This document shows, in pieces, positions 50,695 to 63,274 of a stretch of 64,000 bases of DNA. Location of the stretch: NCBI GenBank assembly GCA_039621445.1, contig CP154954.1, positions 11,402,716 to 11,466,715 of the forward strand, given 5' to 3'. The translations under genes were made by a program, and so were the position numbers. The notes under the pieces are model-generated. The model made no database searches and was not told where the DNA came from. It worked only from the letters and a program-made list of their open reading frames with translations. This stretch comes from Euglena gracilis. Its lineage: Eukaryota > Euglenida > Euglenophyceae > Euglenales. Position 1 is the stretch's first letter; each line of letters begins with the position of its first letter.

Positions 50695-51203
50695 CTGCCG
50701 CGCGGAAACGCCGTGCCCGGGACTCGGACGCCTGTTTCGCCCCCCCCCCCTGTGTGCGCCGTGGCTGTTCGTTGGGTGCCGTTTATCCCTGCTTCTCGCC
50801 TGGCGCTGTTTTCTGCCCCTGTCCTTCGGCCCTGTTTTCCCGTGTGCGTGGAGGTGCCCCCCCCCCCCCCCCCCCCCGGGCTGTTGGGGCCCCCGGGGGC
50901 CAGGCTGAACGGCGGCCATCACTGGGCCGCTTTTCGGCGCCCCCCCCCCGTCTCGGCAGAACCTGCCAGGTTCTGGGTCATCTTCTTGGGGTTCCCCCCC
51001 CTCCGTGTCAAACAACTGGTAATGTTTGTCCTCCGACTGGGACGGGGCGTGGGACGCATGATACGATGGGCCATGATGGGTAAAGTCTGCCGGGCTGCAC
51101 TCGTTTTGCCGTGCCGCCGGAAGATTGGCTGTCGATCAAACGTGCGCGCACATGCGCATTGCGTCAGAAATTCACAGGACGCAAACTCTTAAATGTCAAA
51201 CTA

Positions 51204-51836
51204 CCTCCCCCCCTTGTCCAACAACCACTAAATATCGCTACTGACCGGGGGGGGGGGTGGTCGCTATTTTGGCCAAATATCGCTACTGACCGGTGGTCGT
51301 TAGACAAGACCGGGGACAAATTTTTTCTGCCAAATCACCTGGTTTTGCCACCAAATATCGCCAAATCTGTAACAATGGTCACTGAATCTGTGCAAGTGGT
51401 CACAAAACGGCCAAAGGTGGTCAAAAGGGCAAAAAGTGGATAAAAGCGGTCAGAAGTGGCCTAAAATGGCCACAAATGTGCAAAAATAGCCAGAAGCAGC
51501 CAAAAAACTGGCATAAATGAAGCAAAAAAAGCATTCAAACAGCCAAAAAATGGTCTAAATTGCCAAATGCAGCCCAGAGTGACCAAAAGTGGCCAAAAGT
51601 GGTCCAAAATAGCCAAAAAATTGGCCAAAGAAGGCCAAAAGTGGCTGATTTGCAGGAAACCAGACAAAAAAAGCATGTAATGAACTACAGAATGGATACT
51701 GGTGGAAATTTTTGAAAATTGCTGGAGGGAAGAACGCGAACGTCTGGAAAAACAGATCACCTGGAAAAAGATCGCTACTGACCGGGGGGGGGGGTCGTTA
51801 GACAAGGTCGGTCGTTGGACAAGGGGGGGGGGAGGT
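51204..51836. repeat. Repeat family B, copy 2
   Basis: Same orientation and architecture as 28124-28700, including AAATATCGCTACTGACCGG repeats, a GAACGCGAACGTCTGGAAAA block, and a GTTGGACAAGGGGGGGGGAG terminus. Confidence 0.85.
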
Positions 51837-52325
51837 GCAACACAAACACAAACACCCATAAACAAATTATCACACACATAACCCCCCATCCCAATCGAGA
51901 AACTGTCACCTGTGAGGTCAGACCTTGACAATGATAGGTCGGGTGGACCGGTGCCAGAGACCATGGCAGCTTCCTGTACTGGGCAATAACAATAAAAACT
52001 GCACTTCGGAAAACTAAATGAGTTATCGAGCCATTTAGATTCGACCCAGAAAAGGATCACGGCAGAATCGCCCCAAAGAGGGGGGTCTAGGAGTGCCCTA
52101 GAGGGGGAGTCGGTGCCTTCTTAATCGAGGGCCATAAAATGTTCAAAGTGGGCTTTTTCTGGGCTTCCGGTGCCTTCGGCGCTGGGGTGCAAGCGCACCC
52201 AGGCACCTCTGGCCACTTTCTCCTGTCCCGGGGGGGGGGGCTTGCCTTGAAAGCCTGCCCAGAACGTCAACAGAAAGAGGTTCCAGATGACTGGGCACCC
52301 GGGGACGGGGTCGGGGGGGGGTCAC

Positions 52326-52446
52326 CCCTGCGGGAGCCGGTCCGTCCCGGCCGTGGGACAACAGGTCGTCCTCCGCGGCGCTCTGCAGCAGCGGGGTGGG
52401 GTAGCACCGCTGGAAGCAGAGGTCCGCGCCGGGCGGGCGCCCCTTG
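52326..52446 (-). CDS. Candidate internal exon, product not recognised
   Basis: A GC3-rich open stretch reads GADLCFQRCYPTPLLQ and AAEDDLLSHGRDGPAPAG. It is bounded by a GAG acceptor at its upstream edge and GCAGGG|GTGACC at its downstream edge. Base composition matches the confirmed exons of this window and not the surrounding intron. It may be an earlier exon of the RRM gene at 42698-50694, but its end phase (0) does not match the next exon (2), so an extra exon or a nonconventional junction is needed. No function is proposed. Confidence 0.45.
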
Positions 52447-52479
52447 CTCACGGAGACCCCACAAGCAAGGATGAGTCTT

Positions 52480-52560
52480 GGTCTTGTATTCTTGGGGGGG
52501 TACCAAGAGTGACCCAAGATTCTTGCCCCCCCACCCAAGACCCAAGATCTTGGGTGCAGG
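52480..52560. repeat. CCAAGA/TCTTGG repeat, copy 1
   Basis: Inverted ACCCAAGACCCAAGATCTTG motifs; shared with 53320-53440. Confidence 0.7.
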
Positions 52561-52640
52561 CAATGCGAATGTGAAGAAACAAGATGCTCAACACCAAGTC
52601 TTGGCCCTTGCCATCACATGCATGGTGCTTCACAAGGATC

Positions 52641-53000
52641 AAGATTTGCGTCGTTTTGCTAGGATCTCATCTAGCAACGCCTCCTGTTTAGCACGATGCT
52701 TTTCACGCAAAGCAGAGTTGCGCTCAGGCTGTTTTTTTTTTACCAACCCCGGGGGGGAGGGGGGTCAGAAGTGCCTTTGAGTGCCTGCCCAGGCAGGCAC
52801 TACCCCCCCGGGGGGGGGTTGGGTTTCGGCCTGTGCCCAGGCACTTTCCTTGGAAAATCGGCCATTTTAGGCCATTTTTTTTTGCCTTCCGGCGCCTTCG
52901 GCGCCAGGGTGCCTTGCCAGGCACTTTTGGCCAAGTTTGTTGGAGTGCCTTGGGGTGCCTGCCCACTAAAAAACAGCCTGGTTGCGCTTGGTCCTTTCTT
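52641..53000 (-). pseudogene. Coding-like basic segment interrupted by a CAGG...CCTG MITE
   Basis: On the minus strand 52724-52641 reads NSALREKHRAKQEALLDEIL then AKRRKS and stop TGA. Its upstream edge is the 8-bp target duplication of the MITE at 52725-52980. Removing the MITE plus one duplication copy extends the frame a few codons upstream (RTKR) to a possible AAG acceptor near 53000. Codon usage is less GC-rich than that of the confirmed exons. It could be the tail exon of an unidentified protein, or chance. Intron-like removal of the MITE is inferred, not seen. Confidence 0.3.
52725..52980. mobile_element. hAT-like MITE 7, perfect 8-bp target duplication GTTGCGCT
   Basis: Ends CAGGCTGTTTTTTTTTTACC ... 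ACTAAAAAACAGCCTG, duplication at 52717-52724 and 52981-52988. The interior GTGCCTGCCCAGGCAGGCAC and GGCGCCTTCGGCGCC match MITE 3. Confidence 0.96.
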
Positions 53001-53319
53001 AGGCGGCGCTAATTGCCCACCCGATTTTGGCGTTTTTTGGCTGTTTTGAACACAAAATAAAAGGGCACAAATTAGTAGGTTGAGAGGGGTGTGTGGCTGC
53101 TTTGGGCAATAATTTAACAGAAGTGGTTTTGTGCGGTATTCCGCTTAACCGATCTACGATTGTGTGTGCGTTGTGTGAGTTGGGGGTGTACTGGAACTGT
53201 TGTAAACGGCTTGAAAAACACCGAGTTTGAATGGGTGTGACACGGGGCTGTGTGTCCATGGTGTTAACCTGGTCGCAGATAATATGATAATGAGAAACCT
53301 TCTGTGACGAAAAAATTTT

Positions 53320-53440
53320 TCGGCCGGGGTCCCAAGACCCAAGAATCTTGTCATTCTTGGGTACCCCCCCAAGAAGCAAGATCTTGGGGGGGTAACCCAA
53401 GACCCAAGACTCATCCTTGGCACAAGAATTGGGGGGGGGG
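53320..53440. repeat. CCAAGA/TCTTGG repeat, copy 2
   Basis: Several AACCCAAGACCCAAGACTC and TCTTGGGTACC motifs as at 52480. Confidence 0.7.
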
Positions 53441-53857
53441 GCGAGGTATGGACCATCGAAAAATGCGATGCAAAACACGGAACAGAAAGCAGGTTCGATT
53501 TGATGCCATTTTTAGAGAAATACAAAAAAAACATCAAAAAGCGTTGTTTTGTTTCTGCAAGCTGATGCGAGAAACCTGGATTTGCTACTGAAAACGGCAT
53601 TTTTTTTGAAAAAGAAATTTTGGTCGCAGCGGATGCCGTGGAAAAATAAAAGGGTATAAAACTTTATTTCCGAGCAGAAATTGAAAATCACAAGAGAAAA
53701 ACAAACAAAAGCACAAAAAGTGGTGAAAATCAAATCCACGCGCGCGTGTTCCACTCATCTTTCACAAGGGTAAGAGTGACCGCACAGAGACAATTGGGAG
53801 GGGGCAGTAATGGTGGTGAACCCCGCAAACCGAAGCACTCGGCCCAAACCGCCCCAC

Positions 53858-53959
53858 TGTGGAAGTCGTACAGGCGGTCCTTCAAGAACACGGTGGTGGA
53901 CTGGAAGGTCAACTCCTCTTGCTCCATCCAGTTCATGGCGGGGGGCAGGCGATGGCGGT
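53858..53959 (-). CDS. Candidate exon, product not recognised
   Basis: Minus-strand reading after a CACTCAG acceptor gives RLPPAMNWMEQEELTFQ then STTVFLKDRLYDFH, ending at A|GTGGGG or, by the CAG rule, three bases before CAGTGGGG. The peptide looks like a compact globular segment and the codons are GC3-rich like the known exons. It contains an internal ATG (MNWMEQEEL) that could be a start. It lies upstream of, and on the same strand as, the RRM gene, so it may belong to it or to a separate small gene. Confidence 0.45.
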
Positions 53960-54336
53960 CTGAGTGGGGACGGGACACCCATCCGTGGGACCCCCTGTTG
54001 CTGCCCTGGAAGTCGACAGACACCCCAGCGTCCGATGCAAAATCACGGAAATCACGGAGAGGCCAGGAACATACCGTTGCTTGCCAACCCCCCGGGGGGA
54101 GGGGGTCACTTTCCACTTTCAAAGAAACCAGTGAGTCACGTTTCACAAGCCAGACACCCACTTCCTCAGTCACTTTGGCTACCCAGCCAGAAAATGGCCA
54201 ACATAGCAAAGGATTTTTGTCAACCCCCCCAAAATTCTGGTGCCTGACACTTTCAGCCAATCCTGGCCGACCCTCCTCGGGGGGGTCGGACACACCCTGC
54301 GCAATGGTATGGTCCAGGCCGCGGCAATGTTCTACC

Positions 54337-54677
54337 CCCCCCCATGTCCAATGACCGGTAACCTCTGTCCTCTGACCGGGGGGGGGGTGGTCGTTGGACA
54401 TGGGGTCAAAAGAAAGTTGGTGGGTACCCGGGTCCCTACCCACCCAAAAATGCCCAAATTTTCCCTTCCGGCGCTTTGCGTCGAAAATTTTGGGCAATTT
54501 TGACAAATTTTTGTCCAAAGAGTGTTAAATTTTTGGCCAATTTTTGGGCAAAATTTTTCGTCCCGGCGTTTCACGCCGGGACCCAAAATTTGGTCAAACC
54601 TCCGAAAAAGTGTCCTCTGACCGGGGGGGGGTGGTCATTGGACATAGGGGGGTCGTTGGACATAGGGGGGGGGTACT
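54337..54677. repeat. Relative of family B (ends CATGTCCAATGACC)
   Basis: Inverted termini TACCCCCCCCCATGTCCAAT ... GTTGGACATAGGGGGGGGGT; contains CTCTGACCGGGGGGG twice. A degenerate fragment lies at 51005-51060. Confidence 0.8.
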
Positions 54678-55851
54678 GAGCGAGCCGTTGGCAGAAGGGT
54701 AGGCAAACGTCCACCTTGCCAAAAAAAACAACAACACCGTAACCCTCCCCAAAGTAACTTTGTCCCCGGTTTTGACCCCTAATCCCAATAATATTTGGGC
54801 AGTGCCCAAAACCATTGGCGGATTGATTGGCCACTTTTCCTAAAAAAAATTTGTCGTCAAATGTTGGTTTATGAACAAACATGAGGCAATGTAATGCTTC
54901 TGTTCATCAGCCAAAAGGACATTATGGCATTCCCGGCAATTTTTTTGCGCTCACCACCGCTTGGTTTTCCAAAATGATGCAGCATTTTTCCACATCTTCC
55001 CTTGTGAAGAGGGGCGGGGACAAAATATTTGGATGTATCTTCTTTTTCGGCCTTCCCCTGTAGAAAACTATTTAAATATGCAAGGCTTTAAGGCACTGCA
55101 AAATTATTGAGGGGTTTTCCTTCAACAAAAAAGACCCCAGAAAGGAGCCGCTGACCCGGGTTGTTTGCGTGCATACGTGTATGTGTGAGTGCGCGTACGT
55201 GCGTGCGTGTGTCGCTATGGCTGTGCTAATGGCGGTGACTGTGCTCGGGCAATGGAATAAATGTGCTGCCTTATAACCACGAGGATGGCGCCTTGTTCTA
55301 TGGGAATATGTGACCCAGTTTATCTGGAGCTTCACTCTTTTCAACGCCCTTCTGAATTCCTTTTTCTGTGGGAAAAGGTCATTTCAAGCAACAGAGGCAA
55401 ACTTCAAAAGGCTTAAAATGGGGAAAATACCAAACAATCCAAACAGACAGGCTAGATATCCAAAAAAGAACAACAATATTCTGCACCACGTTAACGGGCG
55501 CATTACTGGCAACTGCCTTTCCTTTCTCCCTCTGGCGTCAAAATCAACTTCTGAGAAATTTGTCTCTGGTAGGATAAACACTATTTCCACTTCATTTCTC
55601 ATTTCAGGAATATTGATACATTTCTTTCAGGCAGCTTTCTTCGGGCAGCTTTCGCTGGAAGAACAAAAATACGCCGCAGACAGGCATACTGTGCCGACTG
55701 GTCTGAGGGAAGAGGCGTTGGATGTGCGGAGCAACGATAATGTGTGGTCAGGTGGAGCCGCATAAGATAAGGGAGGATAGGCCAGGAGCGGAGGTACCAC
55801 GCTGGAGATAGACCAATGGACCCATTGACCTAATGAGAATCGACACCGATT

Positions 55852-56228
55852 AACCCCCCCCCCCCCACTTCCCACCCCCCCCCCCCCACCGATAACCCCC
55901 CCACCGATAACCCCCCCCCCCCCCGACCCATAACCCCCCCCCCCGCGAAAGAAAAATGAAAGCCGCCGGGGACGATTTTCTCAGCCGCAGACCACCCAAA
56001 AACTGATTTTTTGGCAATTTTTTTTTTGAGACCGACCAATTGCCATTTTTGAAGATAGTTTGCCGAAAATTGTCCATTTCGGGGGGGTTTCGGGGTCGTT
56101 TTGGGAGGTCGGATTTTCACCAACAATTCCGGGACCTATACCCCCCCACCTATAACCCCCCCCTTTGGCCGGCCAACCAAACCGGATCGCATAAACCCCG
56201 GGGGTTTATAAGTGGGGAGGTTTAGTTC
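55852..56228. repeat. Repeat family A, copy 5
   Basis: AACCCCCCCCC-rich left end, CCGCCGGGGACGATTTTCTC core, GGTTTATAAGTGGGGAGG right end. Confidence 0.8.
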
Positions 56229-57394
56229 AGCCCAGGGGTCTTTTAAGACGGGGGGGGAGGGGTCCCCCCCACCCACCCACCCTGGGGTGGCCCACCTTGA
56301 CAAGGGCGCTGTTTTTAGCATTTTCGCAATTTTTTTTGGCCATTGTCGGGGTCCCCCCAGGAGGGGTGGGATATACTTGAGGGCCCGAACCTCTTGGCGG
56401 CGGGGGGGGGGGGGGGGGGGGGGGGCCCAGACCCCCCCTTCGGCCAAAGACGGGGTGGGGGTTCTGGCCCCTTTTCTATCAAACCCAGGCGACAAATCCA
56501 CCGGGTGCCACCTTTCCGGGTGTATAGATGTTGTGGGCGGCTGAATATGATGCCCTAGAGCCGCACATTGCTCACAGCCCGGGGGGGGGGGGGGGCGGCA
56601 CCCCCGCTGTGCTCCGGCGGCTGCGGCCAGCCAGGGGGAGGGCGTCGGTGAGGCGGGGCTCCACAGAGGCAGTGGCGAGGACGGGGGTGGGGGGGGGGCG
56701 GGGCACGCTCCTGTCCAAAAGGCGGTCGCTGGAGCCGCGGGCGCGCCAGATGCTTTGCGTCGCAACAACAAACCGAAGCAAATGGATCATTTCGGATGGA
56801 GGGCGGGACCATAGGGTGGGACCATGGATTCGCTCAGTGACCCCCCGGGGGGCACTTTTCCCGGGACCCAAATCCACCCACCCACAACCCCCCCTCCCCC
56901 ACCAACCCCGAGGGTCAAATGCCCACCGACCCACACACCCAAAATCCCAAAATCGGCCGAAACCCTTAAAAATTTTCTCCCAGCGCAGCCTTTGGCCCGG
57001 CCAAAACCTGACCACGGCGCAACCCCCTCCCCGGGGAGGGGGGTCCAGCGGTCCCAACCCACCCACCACTCTCGACCCTCCCCCCTGTTGCACTGTGGCT
57101 GTTTTATTTGATACCCTCTCGAACCTCCCCCAGGAGGTGGTCACATGGGTGTAAGTGAATCTATGGGCGAGACCGTGTTCAGCCTCATTGTACTATAAAA
57201 AAGGTACACACCAGCCCCTGCCAGCCCCTGGGGGTTCTAGGAAAAATTTAAATCAGAATTACACCCATTTGGAGGGTTTAGGCCTAAGTTGAGCCGAACT
57301 GGGGAAAAACTATGCTTGAGGTCCAGCACACCCCCCCCCCCCTTTTCAAAACACAACGAGAAGTCTCTCTGATCAGGGCTGTGCTGGAGCCCAC

Positions 57395-57438
57395 CTCGAC
57401 CAGATAGTCCACCAGAAGCACAAGAAGCAAAATTTGGG
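57395..57438 (-). CDS. Candidate small exon encoding a hydrophobic helix
   Basis: Between a GTACGCAG acceptor and a GAG|GTGGGC donor the minus strand reads QILLLVLLVDYLVE, a membrane-helix-like sequence. It is short and could be chance; neighbouring exons were not found. It does not join to the Rieske-fold gene, which already ends at 59502. Confidence 0.25.
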
Positions 57439-57522
57439 CTGCGTACATGCATGTTCTGCGGTTGCATGTTCTGCAGGAATGCATGCATGCACACATGGAC
57501 ACACATCCTAACACATAATCCA

Positions 57523-57543
57523 TAACACACACACACACACACG

Positions 57544-57642
<99 letters not shown>
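57523..57642. repeat. (CA)n microsatellite
   Basis: Long CA tract with one CGCACG interruption, continuing as CGCACGCACA to 57690. Confidence 0.97.
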
Positions 57643-57975
57643 CCACACGCAAACCCACACGCACGCACGCACACACGCACGCACACTCACTCTCTTACAC
57701 ACAGGTTCCATATTGATGCATGAGGAGACCGCTCAAGCAGTGGCGCGGCCCGTCTCAGCGGTGCCTTGCATGTAGATGCCAGACGGCGGCAAAAAGGGAG
57801 AGGAGCGGCGGGCCGAGCCGGGAGGTGGCGGTCGCATGCGGGGAAGAGAACACGACGTCCAAGTCAAGTCACCCGGGGTGTCCTTCTCATGTGACAGATG
57901 GTGCCGATATTCTGTTCTATTTTAACACATCTCATCTTATCCTATCCTACTCTATTCTGTTCAATTCTGCTCTAT

Positions 57976-58262
57976 TCTGCGATGATGATATTATGATGAT
58001 GTTATGATTCCATGATTTGATGATATTATGATGATGTTATGATGATGTTATGATTCCATGATTTGATGATATTTATGATGAGGTTATGATGATGTTATGA
58101 TGATATTATGATGATGTTATGATGATATTATGATGATATTATGATGATGTTATGATGATATTATGATGATATTATGATGATATTATGATGATGTTATGAT
58201 GATATTATGATGATATTATGATGATGTTTTGATTCCATGATTTGATGATATTATATTCCATG
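57976..58262. repeat. GATGATATTATGAT minisatellite (11-12-bp units)
   Basis: Over twenty TATGATGAT(G/A)T units with two TTCCATGATTTGATGAT interruptions. Confidence 0.95.
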
Positions 58263-59501
58263 ATACTCTCTTATATTCTATTCTGTTCGATATATTTTCT
58301 TTACGTGACCCGACCCTGGAGGTTTCTGAGGCGCATTTTTTGAAAGGTGCCAGCCACAATCCTTCCTGCAAAAAGTCGGTCGGATCCATTCAGAAAAAAT
58401 ATTCTTCAGGTAGAAAAATACTGCTGCTTGCAATATGTTCAAAGCAAAACAGGCTGCGTTTCGGCGGTTTGGGCTTCGCATTTTCACTCAGGGGTCGGAG
58501 ACAATGTTGTGGAGACCGCGGAGAGCGTTTGACGCCCCAGTCTTGAGTCACGGCCCGGTCGCGAGCCCCGGGGGCGGGAGAGATCAATGCTACTGCGATC
58601 CCCCCGTGGCCGGGCGTGTGAAGAGCCCGGCGGTTTGCCGGTACGGCCGGGAGCGTGGAAGTAGGGCAGCCCAGCAGACAGCCCTAGGTCAGCTGGAGTT
58701 AGAATGCTAGGTGGAATGCATGCATGTTTAAATGAGGGGCTGACTTACTGACACGGGGGGGGGTGATACTTATCTGGGTTTCCAAACCCATCCATTTTTT
58801 TGAAAAATCCTTGACTTGAAAACATGCAAAATCCCTCTTCCCGGGAGAGGCACTCCCACAGGCCAAAGCATTGTTTGAAGACCTCCTGTGAACCCCATGG
58901 GCCCAGAGCTGGCGTTGAACCGGGTCCAGAAAAATGGAATGTGCAAAAAAGGTGCAAAAATAAAAAAAAATAAACGAAAAATCGTGCTTTTTGGCCCGAA
59001 ATGTGCCAGACTGACGTCGCCGTTTTTTTTTTAAGCCAACTTTGACCCCCATCCTCCAAGTTCCAAGTTCCAAAGCAATAATCGGTTACGGTGCAGTCTT
59101 CGGGTGGATGGACAAAAAATAAACTCCACGGGTGGAGGGAATGCTAGCCGGCAAAAGGTCTTTGGCTGGCTGGCTACCCCCCCCCTTTTTAGCACGACGA
59201 TGACAGTCTGAGAGGAGACGAGCATTCCCGGGTAAATCTGTAGCCTCGCTGTTCTTGTTCTTTTCAAACGCCTTCATCACAGGTTGCGAGGGAATCCTGT
59301 CAAGCTCCTCCGTGCGCCACGAGACCGGTGGAACAAATGCGCTTTGGATTCCAAGAAGCTGTCACGCAGGCCGCCCGTCACGAGCAGGGTTTGGCGTGGG
59401 GGCAAAGTGGGCCCCCCACCGGTGCCCCCCCCCCCGTCGGCTGGCTGCGTTCCGGGTCCGGGCCCGGCTGTCCGCTGCACAGAGGGTGGCCTGGGCCTCG
59501 C

Positions 59502-62500
59502 CTACTCCTTTGCAGCCCCCGTGAGGTCCAACACCAGCTTCGCCGTGATGCCGAAGCCTGTCAGCCAGAACGGCGCCCGGCTGTCTTGTGCCAACCCCGG
59601 GCCCCCCCGGGGGGCGGGGGGGGGGGGGCAGCACGGCAGCACACCGCCGGCGCATGGGACAGGAGGCAGAAGCCCAACCGGGAAACTGTATCCAGTCAGG
59701 TCACGGAGGACAGGAGAGGGGGGGGTAAATTAACCCCCCGCTCCTCCACGCCGTTGGCTTCAGGAAAGTTGGTGAGTACCCACCCCAAGCCAAATGAACA
59801 CTGCCCCCCCCCGTCTAAGCACCGGAAAAAGATGGGTAAGAACCAGGGGGGGGGGGTGCTCAATTCGCCAAAATATGGGTAAGAAGCAGGGGGGTGGTGT
59901 TTAGACAAGAGGGGCAATTTTGGGCTGCAAAAGAATTCCCTTTCGCGCCGAAAAGGAAATTTGCTCCTTATTTTGGTGGTCCACTGTTGCACTTGCAGGC
60001 ACTTGGGTGCAAAATCAACAATATCTTACCAAACCAGGCTTCAGAAATTTCCAAAATTTCGAATTTTGCGACAAATTTCTTTTAAAAAAAATCAAAAGAA
60101 GCCTCCCTGAGAAGATGACCTTTAAAAAGATGGGTAAGAACCGGGGGGTGCTGAGAAAAGGGTGGTGCTTAGACGGGGGGGGGTACAATGACAATGTAGA
60201 CAGTCTGGACAGGGAAATTCACTTGGGATGGGTTGTATGGGTATTTGCATTGTTTTAAATGGTGACAAACTTGACGGTACAACAACCCTGTTCATTGGGC
60301 AAGATTGGGCAAGGGGAGTTCATTAAACATGCGCCTGTGTGTACTGATGGGCCTTCTGGAAATCAAGGCCTTGGGGAGAAGAAATTCCGTCCTGTCTTTT
60401 GCTTTTTGATACTATGGGCAAAGAGGTCAATTTCTCGAGTAAAGCCAACTTGGGCGTAGCATGCAGAAATTCATAAAAAGTGACACGGGCGGAGATATTG
60501 GCCAGCCTTACAAGACAGGCAGATCAGCACGAGGGCCGGGAGGTTCTCGAAGTAGAGGCAGGTGGCTGCGGCCAGGGGTGGCGTGGGCTCGGCCGGACTG
60601 CTTTCGCGCCAATCGGGAAAGCCTTCCTTTTCTCTCCTGGACCCCGGGGTTCGGCCCACACCAGGTTGAGGTGTGTCCGCCCCCCCCCCCCCCAACCTTG
60701 GGGTGACTGACTGCATGTTTCCGAGCGACTGACTGTTTTCTGGCTCCAGACCTCCCACGTGGGTGGGGTTGGCCAACTTGAACCAAAGGGCCACCCGCAT
60801 GAAAGGCATCGGAAGTTTTTGAAAAAAATTGATATTCGAAAAAAAACTTGATCTTTGAATTGAATTTGAATGTTTGAACTTGAAAAAAGAGAAAAAGTTG
60901 GTATTCGAACCAGCCATTTTGTTTGGCCCGAGTGACCTGGCCCCCTGGGGGGTAGGGAGTAGCTGATGGCTTTAAAAAAAAGATTGACTCGTTTTTAAAA
61001 GTAAAATGTGACCTGCCCAGGGGGGGGGTAGAAAATGGTGAACTCCATGTTTCATCTTTGTTTCCCACTGGTAAGATTTTGCACCACAGGGGCTATTCAG
61101 AATTGGACTTATTCGAGTTTTTTTGGGTACATTTTCTTGTGCAGCACCTGAGTATTTGCACATTCTGTTTCAAAGCACAAATTTTTTCTTTTTGCTCTGA
61201 TCGACTGATGCATTTTCCCACTCCAGGACAATTGCGGAAATGCAGTGCGACACTGCATCAACGAGGGCGATGGCAAGGAATCAAAAACCTGAGTCGTTTT
61301 CCTTTCCAGATTGGCCTGCCCAAAAGAAAAGACAAACGAGGGCTCGAATCATTTGATAAAACACAAAATCCCCCCTCCCCGTCAGGAACCGTCACCTGAC
61401 AAGTTAGCGAGTATGGCCCAGATGACAACTTCCGAGCCTCAACACTCACTGGGTGGAACGCGGCGAACCTTTTGGGTGCCAATTTGGGTGCCAAACCTCA
61501 ACCCCAAATGTTTTCAAACAATTTCTTCAGAACAATTAAAACACGTAGGTGTTGTATTTGGTCATGTCTGCCAATTTTTTTTTTTTTGCAAAATTTTGTT
61601 CGTCGAGAAAACCATAAATGTCGCGAAAAAGAACGGCAAGCTATATTTCGACAGGATTACTCAATCAGGCCTCATCTGGGCTGGAAAGAGACATCACCTG
61701 ATGCCATTTTGCGTCGGTGCTTCAAATGCCTTGATGAAGCACCACGCCCCCCTGGTCGTCCCTGCGACCGCGATGATGGCCACCGCAATGACGGTGATGA
61801 GCACGGTGCTGGGGTCCACGTTGACCTTCATCGTGCCCATTGCAACCAGCGGTCCATTCTGCTGAAACCCGGAGGGCACAGGTGGGGCCCGGCTGTACTG
61901 TACTGTACTGTACTGTTCGTCAGGTGCCGCGCTGTGTTGAAAAAGTCTCACTTTCTTCGGGGGGTCCTCGGGGGATTTCCTTCTTTTTTGCGTTGCATTT
62001 TTCGAATACTTAAAAAACAATTTTTTGTTTTTTTTAAAAAAAAATCATTTTTTTTTTCCGGCAAATGTGCCGCCTAAAAACGTTTGGGCCTCGGGCACTG
62101 CTGTGTCCCCCCCCCCAACGGGCGACCCCGTGCAGGGGGTGGTTGTGAAAAAGACTCATCAATCATATCATTTATCACTCATCAATTATATCATTTGTAG
62201 AATTATATATAAGAAGACTTTTTTCTGGGAAATTATGACCTCTTTGGGCCATATACTTTCAGGTTGGCTTCAAAAAAAAAAAACACCTCAAAAACATCCA
62301 TTTCCCCTCCGGTTTGGAAAAAAATTCACGAGCAAAAAATTGTAAATGAGAAAAAAAGTGTACAAATGAAAAGCGCAAGAAAATAATTGCACCGAAAAAG
62401 AAGTTGGGACTCCAGTGCCACGGCATCAAGCAAGAAGGTGCGCAGACCACCACAGCGACACACTTGCATAGCTTTGCATGTGTGTAAGAAGGGAGTCCTG

Positions 62501-63241
62501 GCCTCATCGACGTAAGTGCCGTCTTCCAGTGACATCCTAGGCTCAATGCCGAACACATTGTTGCGGTCGGTGCCAGGGCGGAACGAACGTTACTCAGCGA
62601 CCCAAAAGCGGGCAGCCAAATGCTTGGACGTTGGCAGAGAATCAAAGAGGCTGCCCCGAGACGAGGCAAAGCGAAAAAAAAAGGAAATTCACAGCGTTTT
62701 CAAAGGAAGAGATGGCAGAAATGGGAACGGGCGACCAGAAGGTCCGGAATAAGCCTGTTTTGGGCCCGGGGGATCCCCGCCTGTTGTCACGCTTGGCTTG
62801 GCCCGAAACTTGCTGTGTGTGGCAGAAAAACAAAACACCTCTTCGGCGCCCCCAACCCTCTGGGCCTAGCCCCCCCCCCTGGTTGAGGCTTCATGGCCGG
62901 TGCTGACTTCGCTTCTGGCCCAGTCTGCTGTGTGGTGACTGGCCAGGGACCGACTTACCCCCCCGCCCGCAGGACGGTGGGCCCCCCTGCCCGAAGCTGC
63001 TGCGGGCGCCGCCGTCGAAGTAGTACCGCTCCCCCTCCATGACCTGCACGAACACGTCCTCCCCCCGCACCTGCACCGGGAACACCTCCAGCGGGGGGCA
63101 CGGCGGGGTTTGGGCGACGACGCGGCCCGACCGCCGGGCAATGGACACTGCCAAGAAACGGGACCAGGGGAACGCAACATAATAACACAGTGCATATGCT
63201 CCACATGCAATATATATGTATATATGTATGTATGTATAAAA

Positions 63242-63274
<33 letters not shown>

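Larger units (their letters stand above)
53960..59501. other. Mostly unassigned interval upstream of the RRM gene and downstream of the Rieske-fold gene
   Basis: Contains repeats (54337-54677, 55852-56228), a (CA)n tract, a GATGATATTAT minisatellite and a few GC-rich islands (56580-56760, 57730-57850, 58500-58660) that stay open in several frames but give no recognisable protein. A segment at 59280-59210 reads MKAFEKNKNSEATDLPGNAR on the minus strand and might be an exon. I cannot define a gene here. Confidence 0.4.

Noticed and set aside
50481-51192. 200-residue GC-rich frames on both strands
   Set aside because: Proline/arginine/glycine-rich products of GC-rich sequence with long C runs; only the short minus-strand exon 50694-50629 fits a gene model.
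56580-56780. GC-rich island as an exon of an upstream gene
   Set aside because: Open in several frames on both strands, no recognisable peptide and no convincing splice pair.
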